A stretch of DNA of 12,482 bases. Origin: DAOOWV01 sp035371485. Lineage in GTDB: Bacteria; Patescibacteriota; Dojkabacteria; JAFGLO01. The stretch covers positions 1 to 12,482 of the forward strand of contig DAOOWV010000026.1 of assembly GCA_035371485.1 (NCBI GenBank), read 5' to 3'. Both the position numbers and the translations under genes were made by a program. Within the stretch, counting starts at the first letter, position 1. Each line of letters begins with the position of its first letter. Of this stretch, positions 5,929 through 12,482 are shown piece by piece. Under the pieces are notes generated by a model. The model had not been told where the DNA came from. It made no database searches and saw only the letters and a list, made by a program, of their open reading frames with translations.

Positions 5929-7718
5929 TAAGTAATTTGGAGCTTTTTTATTTTCTTAAATAACCAAGTAATAACAGAGATCACTAATAATAACACAATT
6001 ACTGAAAATATGCCTATTAAGATGGGAAAGATTTGGTCAATAATTCTGGATAATGGACTTGTTTTTAAATTAATAATTAAATTGCTGAAATAGTAATCAA
6101 CTGTTTCTTTATCTTTTGCATTATCGTTAGAAATAAGCTGGTCAATACTTGTACTTGATTCAATTTCATTAGAAATATCAGAAGACATAGGTGTGAATTT
6201 AATAATTGGAGATTCGAGGTTAACATTTTCTGCGATAACGTAACTTAATGGTGAAATTGCAACAGGAGATTGTTCTGAAGTGTACCACAAAACATGGTCG
6301 AGGTCTGGTCCAATATAAATTCTTCCATTTTCTCCCCAGGTAGGATCAGCGGTAATCCAACCATATTCTGGAATAAGAATTTGAACCCATTGATGATCTT
6401 CTTGTTCGCTTTCAGACAGTTTTGAATTAAAACCTCTTCCAAATGCTGATCTTGCTGGAATCCCTTCTGCTCTCAGAAGGGCTATCATGCTGTCTGAATA
6501 TTCCATACATACAGCTGGATAGCCTGCAAGTGCTTTTTCAGCACCGAGTCTGTTGTTATCATTTATTTTTTCATAACTATAATCGAGTGTTTCTACTGTA
6601 TAGTTGTATATATTTTGAATTTGTTCAATTACATTATCTGTTTCTGGTATTTTTTGAATTGCGTCCATTACTATTTCTGAGTCGCTTTCCCAGAAAAGAG
6701 CAGAAGAAGTAAGTAGATCGTTTTTTGCTAAGTCTTCCTTATTAATAAATGTGGGAATCTTTTTGTTTGAGTCTAGTGACGTTAAGATGTACCCTTCGAC
6801 TTCAATGTTTTGTTCTACCGTGGCTGATAAAATAAATTCTGCAAAAATATTACCTTCGTCGTCAGTATAAATATTGTAAGGCTCTGGTGTAATTGATTTA
6901 ATGTAGACTTGCTGATTTGTTTCCTCATACTCTCTAGGTAAGCTTAATTTTATATTATTTTGTTGAATATCAATGTTGTTTTTAAGGCTATAGGTTTGTG
7001 GAATATGTTGTGATAATTTAAATGAAAAAAATTGTTGAGTTCCTAATTGTAAGTATATATTATTCTGGGATATTTGGGTTTTATTAAATTTTAGATTTAA
7101 GTATTGTTCATCATTAGTAATTTGGTCTGGAGTTAAGTTATAGTAGATGTTTTGGGAGGGTTGTACGGGTACCCGTACAATAGTTGAGTGATTAATTTCA
7201 TATTGGTTTTTATCTGGAAATATTATCTTGGGAAAGTGAATATTCTTTACATTTCCAACTATGTCCATTAATTGATAATCATTATATTCGATTGTAAATG
7301 TTATCGATTTTCCTGAAGTTAAATCTTTTCCAAAAGGAATCTTTATTTCGTAACCACCTTCTACTTTATCGGTAATGTAGTTGCTAGGTGAGGTCTTAAT
7401 TGATTTGAGTATTTCATTATATTTTTCTACATCAGTGTCATCATATTGGGGAATAAAAAAAGATGCAAATTCTGTTGAAGGGATATATCTATTATTTGTG
7501 TTGTTTGTAATTGTTTTCACTTCTTTTGTGTTAACAAAATCATCGTGTATTGTATATGTTGTAGAGATATCGTAAGTGAATGTTACTTCGGCATAAATTT
7601 TTGAAGGAGCAATTGATTTTATGAAAAATATACTGAATATTAATATTAAAATGCTAATAAAGGTTTTTAGAATAGGTGAAACAGCATATCTTAGATATTT
7701 GAGAGCTTTAGTATACAT
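5928..7718 (-). CDS. Exported transglutaminase-like protein with two membrane segments
   Basis: This 596-residue protein has an N-terminal signal/anchor segment (about 17-37) and a long beta-rich extracytoplasmic region (about 45-330). A transglutaminase-like core follows (about 345-480), then a linker and a second membrane segment (about 562-587) with a lysine-rich cytoplasmic tail (KKIKK). The core shows the expected triad: Cys404 in AVCMEYSD, His442 in DHQWVQI and Asp458 in ADPTWGENG. The surrounding pattern (CMEYSDSMIALLRAEGIPAR) is typical of bacterial transglutaminase/peptidase-fold proteins, where the Cys-His-Asp triad may cleave or cross-link proteins. The substrate is unknown; envelope or surface proteins are a reasonable guess. 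It is the first gene of the minus-strand block, about 22 bases behind an extended -10 promoter. Its stop overlaps the queA start by one base. The region encoding residues 180-186 contains a perfect 20-bp palindrome. Confidence 0.88.
   Translation of the reverse strand: MYTKALKYLRYAVSPILKTFISILILIFSIFFIKSIAPSKIYAEVTFTYDISTTYTIHDDFVNTKEVKTITNNTNNRYIPSTEFASFFIPQYDDTDVEKYNEILKSIKTSPSNYITDKVEGGYEIKIPFGKDLTSGKSITFTIEYNDYQLMDIVGNVKNIHFPKIIFPDKNQYEINHSTIVRVPVQPSQNIYYNLTPDQITNDEQYLNLKFNKTQISQNNIYLQLGTQQFFSFKLSQHIPQTYSLKNNIDIQQNNIKLSLPREYEETNQQVYIKSITPEPYNIYTDDEGNIFAEFILSATVEQNIEVEGYILTSLDSNKKIPTFINKEDLAKNDLLTSSALFWESDSEIVMDAIQKIPETDNVIEQIQNIYNYTVETLDYSYEKINDNNRLGAEKALAGYPAVCMEYSDSMIALLRAEGIPARSAFGRGFNSKLSESEQEDHQWVQILIPEYGWITADPTWGENGRIYIGPDLDHVLWYTSEQSPVAISPLSYVIAENVNLESPIIKFTPMSSDISNEIESSTSIDQLISNDNAKDKETVDYYFSNLIINLKTSPLSRIIDQIFPILIGIFSVIVLLLVISVITWLFKKIKKLQIT
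7161..7180. repeat. Perfect 20-bp palindrome inside the transglutaminase-like gene
   Basis: TTGTACGGGT is followed directly by its exact complement ACCCGTACAA, with no spacer. The core is GC-rich (GGGTACCC) in otherwise AT-rich DNA. On the minus strand it encodes Ile-Val-Arg-Val-Pro-Val-Gln. It could be a protein-binding site or a chance result of the V-R-V-P-V codons. Confidence 0.6.
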
Positions 7719-7746
7719 TGTTTTTTTAATGATCTTACTATCATTT

Positions 7747-7775
7747 ATTATAGCAAAATAGATTGTTATTGAATA
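7747..7775 (-). promoter_or_regulatory. Extended -10 promoter for the five-gene minus-strand block
   Basis: On the minus strand TGCTATAAT (7755 down to 7747) is a perfect extended -10 element (TGnTATAAT). A weak -35 (TATTCA, 7775-7770) lies 17 bases upstream, which is acceptable because extended -10 promoters need little -35 contact. Transcription would start near 7740, about 22 bases before the ATG of the transglutaminase-like gene. Confidence 0.65.
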
Positions 7776-7791
7776 GGGTTTGGGTTATAAT
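7763..7791 (+). promoter_or_regulatory. Promoter for the rhomboid gene
   Basis: TTGTTA (7763-7768), a 17-base spacer and a perfect TATAAT (7786-7791) form a good plus-strand promoter with a start near 7798, about 52 bases before the GTG. It overlaps the -35 region of the divergent minus-strand promoter, so the two probably compete or are controlled together. Confidence 0.6.
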
Positions 7792-7849
7792 TAACAACTA
7801 GCATCTGTTGAATATAGTTGGTATAGAAATAACTTATGATTTATAAGAT

Positions 7850-8479
7850 GTGTTTCCTTTATCTGATGATAAAACATATAAGTTCCCAATTGTTAATATT
7901 TTAATAATTGCTACTTGTATATTCGTATTTATAATTCAAATATCTGCAGTTGATTTTGATGTTTTGGTTAATAATTATGCTCTAGTTCCTTGGCGAATAA
8001 ATATATTAAATTTTAGTACATGGTGGCCATTTGTTTCCTCAATTTTTATGCATGGTAGTTTAATGCATATTGGTTCAAACTTATGGTTTTTATGGATATT
8101 TGGAGATAATGTCGAAGAGGACTTAGGTAGTTTAAACTATTTGTTTTTTTACTTAATTGGAGGAATATTTGCAGGTTTTGCACAATACTTATTAAGTACA
8201 AAATCTTTAATTCCAATGCTTGGTGCGAGTGGAGCTATTTCTGCAGTGATGGGATATTATATGGTTGCTTTTCCAGCTAATAGAGTGAGGGTTTTAACAA
8301 GGTATGGAAGTGGCTATGTTCCTGCTTATTCAATGTTGTTAAGTTGGATATTATTACAGCTTCTAAGTACTGTAGGGTCGTTGGCTAGTGGAAGGTTTAT
8401 GGGAGGTGGAGTAGCTTGGATGGCTCATGTTAGTGGATTTGCCTTTGGATTTTTAAGTGCCAAATTGTTGAAAAGATGA
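7850..8479 (+). CDS. Rhomboid-family intramembrane serine protease
   Basis: This 209-residue protein has six likely membrane segments and the rhomboid catalytic pair: Ser127 in GASGA (125-129) and His193 in AHVSGFAFG (192-200). The family's N-terminal histidine/asparagine signature is also present (His68, His73 and Asn77 in FMHGSLMHIGSNLWFLWIFG). Rhomboids cut membrane-spanning segments of other proteins inside the bilayer. The start is GTG at 7850: a TAA lies two codons upstream in frame (7844-7846), the overlapping ATG at 7848 is in another frame, and the resulting MFPLSDD beginning matches the family's usual 'MIPLxDD'. No Shine-Dalgarno sequence is visible. It has its own promoter and lies 127 bases before the giant surface-protein gene on the same strand. 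No strong terminator lies between them, so some read-through is possible. Substrate unknown. Confidence 0.92.
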   Translation: MFPLSDDKTYKFPIVNILIIATCIFVFIIQISAVDFDVLVNNYALVPWRINILNFSTWWPFVSSIFMHGSLMHIGSNLWFLWIFGDNVEEDLGSLNYLFFYLIGGIFAGFAQYLLSTKSLIPMLGASGAISAVMGYYMVAFPANRVRVLTRYGSGYVPAYSMLLSWILLQLLSTVGSLASGRFMGGGVAWMAHVSGFAFGFLSAKLLKR

Positions 8480-8550
8480 ATAGCTATATAAATTGGTGAT
8501 GAATTTGACTCGATATTTTAAAAAATATTGAAAGATAAAAGCAATTGGGG

Positions 8551-8578
8551 TTGACAAAGGGACCTGTTTTTTTATACT
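8551..8578 (+). promoter_or_regulatory. Promoter for the giant surface-protein gene
   Basis: A perfect TTGACA (8551-8556), a 16-base spacer and TATACT (8573-8578) predict transcription from about 8585, some 22 bases before the ATG at 8607. The -10 box runs on as TATACTGTAT, identical to the AMP phosphorylase promoter. The short leader is A-rich. It holds a GAAGG (8583-8587) that lies too far from the start (19 bases) to act as a normal ribosome binding site. Confidence 0.72.
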
Positions 8579-8606
8579 GTATGAAGGTATAAAAAAAACA
8601 AAAAAG

Positions 8607-11600
8607 ATGTTATATAAACTGCTCTTTTATTACAAGCGATTGTTTTGGTACGTTTTTGTGTTTTCTTTTATATTACTATTGTTTTCTTTTGTATTTCGTA
8701 TTGATAGAGCAGAGGCGACCATTGATAAGACTGTTAATATTCATGGCAAGTTGACGAATGATGATGGAACTAATATATCATCATTGGGATGCAATGGAGA
8801 TGGGACATGTGATTTTAGATTTGATGTATATGATGTTGAGACTGGTGGAACATCATTATTGAGTGGTAAGTTAACATATAGTGATGTAACAGTTGTAGAT
8901 GGAATATTTAGTGTTAAGGTAGACTTTACTGGAAATGAAGAAGTATTTGAGGATTCTCTGCGTTGGATAGAGATAGAGGTAGATATGGGTGGAGATGGTT
9001 TTGGAGGTGTAGGGACGGATGATATGTTTGGCAGGATAAGGTTAAGTGCGGTTCCATATGCATTTAGTAGTATGTATTTGGATGGAATAGGTAAGGATGG
9101 ATTTGTTCAGATAGCACCAAGTTTGGTACAGGAAGATGCAAGTACGTCGGCTATGATATTTTTGAATAAGACGGGTAGTAGTGGAAATATATTGGAGTTA
9201 CAGAAGAGTAGTAGCGACGTATTTGTTATCGACAATGATGGAAATTTATCGTTAGGTCAGGGATATATTGAATTGCTTCAGCGTAGTAGTGCACCAATGA
9301 TTGGTGGAAGTGATCGAGGTCGTTTGTATTCAAGAAATGATTTATTAGGAGTGGGTCGTTTATATTATTTAAACGATGATGGTACTGAATATGATTTAAC
9401 AGTTGCTTCAGGTACAAGTTTATGGAATGTAGGATTAAATAATTTAATGTACCCTATTGATGTCGGTGAGTATGATGCCTCTGTAGGTACCGGTCTTTCA
9501 GTTACTTATGGCGGAGATATACTAATGAATGGTTCTTTAACGGTTGAAGGAGAAATAATTGGTAGGGGAACTGGAGATTTGGTAATAAAAAATACAGGTT
9601 CAGTAATTGGTCATGATTTGATCGTAAGAACCATAAATTATGGAGATATCCTTATTGATTCGGTAGCTGATGTAAAGTTTAAGGATAAATCATCAATGAC
9701 AATTCCTCTGTCTGTTAATGATACTGCTTGGAATAGTTATTTTGTTAATAATGGAAGCGAAGGAATTCTAGATGCTCTAAATTTACTTGCTTCTGGTGCG
9801 GAAGGTGGAAGCGAATGGACTGTTACTGGCACAACCCCTGGAATTTTACATCCATTGACAACCTCAAGAGACTTTGCCCTGGGGGGAGATAGTACTGGTG
9901 CTCCGTTATTTTTTGACACAAGTTTGAAGAGTTTGTATTTAGGAAAAGATCTATACGTTGGAAATGAAGCATCTAGTGATAATGATATGATTTATTTTGA
10001 TAGTGGAGCGCATTGGATAGCATGGGATGATCCATCTGATTCCGACATTGGCATAAGTGGAACCGAAACTAGGTTTGAGATGAATGCTGGGTTAGGAATT
10101 ACGGGAGCTTTAGAGACAACTGGTAATGCAATTATCGGAGGAGGGAACTTACAAATTACGCCTATTATATCTCCTGTAACTTGTGATTCAAATGCCAAAG
10201 GATATGTTTATTATGATAGCACAACAGATAATCTTAATGTATGTGACGGCTCGGTATGGGTTGATTTGACTGCTGGAGCAGGAATGGCATCATATTGGTT
10301 GTTAAATGGTACTAATTTGTACCCAGATGATACTTCTTATGATTTAATTGTTGGAGGTTCTGATAGTACAGCTCCTTTCTTTTTTGATACGAGCGAAGGG
10401 AAACAAACTATAGGTGGAAATATGTCAATAGGATATGCTTTATCCACAAATGATGATTATTTATATTTTGATCGAGAATCCTCATATGTTAAATGGAATA
10501 ATTCTGATGATAGGTTTGATATTTCAGACGAGTTATATTTAGGATCAGGATTGACTCATTATGCTGGATTATCGACGGCCCCAATTTCGCTTGAGGGTAG
10601 GGTTTACTATAATTCTTCGGATAATAATATTTATTTATATGACGGTACCGACTGGAGAGATTTGACTGCTGGTGCAGATGCAGAAGTATATTGGCAATTA
10701 TCAACGGGAGTACTTAATCCAACAGATGTTGCATATAATTTGGCAGTAGGTGGAAGTACATCCAGCGCACCGTTATATTTTGATGCGACGTCAACCAGTT
10801 TATATATGGGAGGTAGTTTATATTTAGGTAGGACATCTGGATCTGATAACGACTACGTATATTTTGATAATAGTACGTCAAGATGGCTTGCATGGGATGA
10901 TGGAGGAGCAACTGATATAGGAATATCAGGACGTGATAGATTTGAATTAAGTCACGGTTTGGGAATAACTGGAGCGTTGTTAACAAGTGGAGATGGAACA
11001 ATTGGGGGGAATTTGGTAGTGAGTGGTGGAGATTTTAGACTGGTACCTAAGGGTGCTTCGAGTTTTACGTGTGACAGTAGTAATAATGGAAGATTATATT
11101 ATGATAGTGACGTTGAGAAGATGTATATGTGTGATGGTACAAGCTGGGTAGACATGTTGGCAGGAGGGGGAAGTGCAGGAGATTATTGGGATAGAGATGA
11201 TATTAATGGTTTTGTATATCCTTCAAATTACACAGATAATTTGGTTCTGGGCTCAAATTCAGTATCAACAGCTAGATTGTATATGGAGGTTTCAGGAGCT
11301 CAGAATAAGATGGTGGGAGATGATAGTAGAAACCTAGATATTTTGGCAAGAGGTGGCTTGTATTTAAGGTCTTACGATACTACTGGAAGTGGAGATATTT
11401 ATTCAATCGCTGGCGGAAATATCAAATTTCAAAACAGTAACATAAGGGCTGGAAGTGGAGGAAGTACATATATTAAATTGACAAATAATAACTTCACTGG
11501 TTGGAATACAAATATTCCCTCTGGATCAAGAGCAATAGTTGATGCAATCAATTGGTTAGCTGGTGGAGGTGCTGGAAGTCTTTGGTATGATAACGGAACT

Positions 11601-12482
11601 GAGACTTGGTTAGGTAATGACACTTCATTTTCAACGGATTACCTTGGGATTGGAACTATTTTTGCAACAGGAGCTCCCCAAGAAAAGTTAACAGTTGCTG
11701 GTGGAAATTTATCAGTTTATGATGGGGGGACATACTCTTCAACGGAAATGGTTATAAATGGAAATTTTACTACCAATCCAGATACGGCATGGACTTGGGG
11801 TACCAATTGGTCTCATGATACTTCGGCTGGTAATGCAGTAAATACCCCAGGTACGATAACATATCTTCAACAAAATGTGAATGTTACTGCTGGACAGATA
11901 TATAGAATTCAGTTTAGAGTAAGTGAATGTTCTGTTGGGACAGTAACTGTTAGATTGGGCAATGTTTACGGTGAACCAGTTTGTGCAAGTAATACTCTAT
12001 ATACTCAGGTAATCAGAACAACTTCTACAAACAATCTAATATTTTATCCCACTATTGATTTCAATGGTAAGATTGACGATGTTAGTGTAAGGTTAGTAAC
12101 TGGTGGAAATTTATTGGTTCAAGGTAATGCAATTATCTCTGGTAATTCTAGGGTTGATGGTATTATAACGGGGAGTGGGGGTTCAACTGGAATTAAGATT
12201 AATTCCAGTGGTAATGTGGGCATAGGGACGACTTTCTTAACTGGAAGTCCTGCTGAGAAACTGACAATATCCAATGGGGATTTGATGTTGTACGATGAAT
12301 CTTCTTATTCATCAACAGAGAGTATTGTAAACGGTACCTTTGCTACCTCCGATAGTTGGACATGGAATACGGGATGGACACATGATCCGGCGAGTCTGGA
12401 TGCAATCCATACTCCTGGAAGTACAAGTTCATTAATTGCAACGACAAACCCAGCCTTGAATGATCGTACGAGACCACCATAT
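8607..12482 (+). CDS. Giant modular secreted surface / fibre-like protein (3' partial)
   Basis: An uninterrupted frame of 1292 codons runs from ATG 8607 to the last base of the window without a stop, so the protein is larger still. Residues 12-31 are a strong membrane/signal segment followed by RIDRAEA, a plausible signal-peptidase site after residue 37. Residues about 40-155 resemble an N-terminal domain common in CPR and other secreted proteins: 'VNIHGKLTNDDGT...FRFDVYD...GG', ending 'RIRLSAVPYAFSS'. Then come fibre-like units, an array of four diverged repeats (9813-11576), a 'GIGTxF..G.P.EKLT' unit, a carbohydrate-binding-module-like beta domain (11748-12098), and the start of a second copy of that pair. 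Extracellular location is clear; adhesion or surface layer/fibre is inferred. No catalytic motif is seen. It is glycine-, serine- and aspartate-rich with G-rich coding-strand DNA. Isoleucine codons around 8925-9195 are mostly ATA, which differs from later parts and may hint at mosaic origin. The start has no Shine-Dalgarno sequence. Confidence 0.9.
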   Translation, partial: MLYKLLFYYKRLFWYVFVFSFILLLFSFVFRIDRAEATIDKTVNIHGKLTNDDGTNISSLGCNGDGTCDFRFDVYDVETGGTSLLSGKLTYSDVTVVDGIFSVKVDFTGNEEVFEDSLRWIEIEVDMGGDGFGGVGTDDMFGRIRLSAVPYAFSSMYLDGIGKDGFVQIAPSLVQEDASTSAMIFLNKTGSSGNILELQKSSSDVFVIDNDGNLSLGQGYIELLQRSSAPMIGGSDRGRLYSRNDLLGVGRLYYLNDDGTEYDLTVASGTSLWNVGLNNLMYPIDVGEYDASVGTGLSVTYGGDILMNGSLTVEGEIIGRGTGDLVIKNTGSVIGHDLIVRTINYGDILIDSVADVKFKDKSSMTIPLSVNDTAWNSYFVNNGSEGILDALNLLASGAEGGSEWTVTGTTPGILHPLTTSRDFALGGDSTGAPLFFDTSLKSLYLGKDLYVGNEASSDNDMIYFDSGAHWIAWDDPSDSDIGISGTETRFEMNAGLGITGALETTGNAIIGGGNLQITPIISPVTCDSNAKGYVYYDSTTDNLNVCDGSVWVDLTAGAGMASYWLLNGTNLYPDDTSYDLIVGGSDSTAPFFFDTSEGKQTIGGNMSIGYALSTNDDYLYFDRESSYVKWNNSDDRFDISDELYLGSGLTHYAGLSTAPISLEGRVYYNSSDNNIYLYDGTDWRDLTAGADAEVYWQLSTGVLNPTDVAYNLAVGGSTSSAPLYFDATSTSLYMGGSLYLGRTSGSDNDYVYFDNSTSRWLAWDDGGATDIGISGRDRFELSHGLGITGALLTSGDGTIGGNLVVSGGDFRLVPKGASSFTCDSSNNGRLYYDSDVEKMYMCDGTSWVDMLAGGGSAGDYWDRDDINGFVYPSNYTDNLVLGSNSVSTARLYMEVSGAQNKMVGDDSRNLDILARGGLYLRSYDTTGSGDIYSIAGGNIKFQNSNIRAGSGGSTYIKLTNNNFTGWNTNIPSGSRAIVDAINWLAGGGAGSLWYDNGTETWLGNDTSFSTDYLGIGTIFATGAPQEKLTVAGGNLSVYDGGTYSSTEMVINGNFTTNPDTAWTWGTNWSHDTSAGNAVNTPGTITYLQQNVNVTAGQIYRIQFRVSECSVGTVTVRLGNVYGEPVCASNTLYTQVIRTTSTNNLIFYPTIDFNGKIDDVSVRLVTGGNLLVQGNAIISGNSRVDGIITGSGGSTGIKINSSGNVGIGTTFLTGSPAEKLTISNGDLMLYDESSYSSTESIVNGTFATSDSWTWNTGWTHDPASLDAIHTPGSTSSLIATTNPALNDRTRPPY
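10176..10268 (+). repeat. YYD...CDG..W motif, copy 1 (with cysteine pair)
   Basis: The protein reads VTCDS, a short linker, GYVYYDSTTDNLNVCDG and SVWVDL. It closes repeat unit 1. Cysteines stand before the motif and just before DG. The same motif without cysteines ends the protein at 138-215. Confidence 0.75.
10584..10664 (+). repeat. YYN...YDG..W motif, copy 2 (no cysteines)
   Basis: This closes repeat unit 2 with ISLEGRVYYNSSDNNIYLYDG then TDWRDL. Both cysteine positions of copies 1 and 3 are replaced here, the second by tyrosine. Confidence 0.75.
11064..11156 (+). repeat. YYD...CDG..W motif, copy 3 (with cysteine pair)
   Basis: This closes repeat unit 3 with FTCDS, then GRLYYDSDVEKMYMCDG and TSWVDM. 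The cysteine spacing is similar to copy 1. Confidence 0.75.
11643..12482 (+). repeat. Tandem unit of about 191 residues with CBM-like beta domain (second copy cut by window edge)
   Basis: The unit begins LGIGTIFATGAPQEKLT at 11643 and again as VGIGTTFLTGSPAEKLT at 12216, a period of 573 bases (191 codons). Each start leads into 'GG.L..YD...YSSTE' and then 'VNG.F......W.W.T.W.HD', the opening of a jelly-roll type domain resembling carbohydrate-binding modules of the CBM_4_9 kind. In copy 1 that domain spans 11748-12098 and ends KIDDVSVRLV. Copy 2 continues past the window. Confidence 0.75.

Larger units (their letters stand above)
9813..11576 (+). repeat. Four tandem protein repeats of 132-164 residues
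   Basis: Boundaries set at the 'xxW' start of each unit are 9813-10289 (159 codons), 10290-10685 (132), 10686-11177 (164) and 11178-11576 (133). The shared order is a W-x-L opening with 'L.P.D..Y.L.VGGS.S.AP..FD', then 'LY.GG.LY.G', 'S.NDY.YFD', 'AWDD...IGISG..RFE...GLGITGAL', and a closing 'YYDS...DG..W.DL'. Units 1 and 3 are complete. Unit 2 lacks most of the GISG/GLGITGAL part. Unit 4 keeps only the opening and diverges. A still weaker opening (SLWNVGLNNLMYP) precedes the array near 9420. Confidence 0.8.

Noticed and set aside
7848..7850. ATG overlapping the rhomboid GTG start
   Set aside because: It opens a different frame. The GTG at 7850 gives the conserved MFPLSDD beginning right after an in-frame stop.
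8511..8530. AT-only hairpin (CGATATTT / AAATATTG) after the rhomboid gene
   Set aside because: The stem is weak, includes a G-U pair and has no following T-run. It is expected by chance in this base composition, so I did not call it a terminator.
9813..11576. Possible CRISPR or DNA-level tandem repeat in the surface gene
   Set aside because: Similarity is at protein level over 130-165 residues with diverged DNA. There are no short regular repeats with unique spacers.
9226..11623. Several short minus-strand open frames opposite the giant surface gene
   Set aside because: Their histidine/tyrosine/leucine-rich translations are what the reverse of Asp/Gly/Ser-rich codons produces. The plus frame is continuous and meaningful.
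1..12482. Alternative genetic code with UGA as glycine
   Set aside because: Long genes contain no in-frame TGA, and TGA ends the EamA, membrane-protein and rhomboid genes at normal family lengths or plausible operon junctions.

Overview
The window is AT-rich DNA from a bacterium that looks like a member of the Candidate Phyla Radiation (Patescibacteria). Three things support this: an archaeal-type AMP phosphorylase; a large secreted protein that opens with an N-terminal domain common in CPR surface proteins (INYQGKLT-like start, 'RIRLSAVPYAF' end); and Tgt/QueA proteins with unusual loops. Long frames have no internal TGA, and TGA ends several genes, so the code is the standard bacterial one. 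That argues against the UGA-glycine lineages (Absconditabacteria, Gracilibacteria). I cannot name the phylum from sequence alone.

Layout. (1) 1-215: the last 70 codons of a surface/tail-fibre-like protein. (2) 216-549: non-coding, with a near-consensus promoter (TTGACA-17-TATACT) and a leader inverted repeat. (3) 550-2055 (+): AMP phosphorylase. (4) 2075-7718 (-): a tightly packed five-gene block. In transcription order it reads transglutaminase-like membrane protein, queA, an unrecognised single-pass membrane protein, tgt, and an EamA/DMT transporter. Junctions are a 1-nt overlap, an 11-nt gap, a 4-nt ATGA overlap and a 16-nt gap. (5) 7719-7849: a divergent promoter region. (6) 7850-8479 (+): a rhomboid intramembrane protease with a GTG start. 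(7) 8607 to the window edge (+): a very large modular surface protein of at least 1292 codons, still open at the edge.

How the genes fit together. QueA and Tgt make the late part of tRNA queuosine synthesis: Tgt inserts preQ1 at position 34 and QueA adds the cyclopentene-forming ribosyl group. No preQ1 synthesis genes are visible here, so salvage of an imported base is plausible. The co-directional EamA transporter 16 nt behind tgt is a candidate importer. AMP phosphorylase belongs to the AMP-to-ribose-1,5-bisphosphate route. The remaining genes concern the cell surface: two related repeat proteins flank the metabolic block, with a rhomboid protease and an exported transglutaminase-fold protein beside them.

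The most notable points are the unfinished giant repeat protein with paired, co-varying cysteines; the queA/tgt/transporter linkage; histidine replacements in QueA; and the absence of recognisable Shine-Dalgarno sequences before every start in the window.
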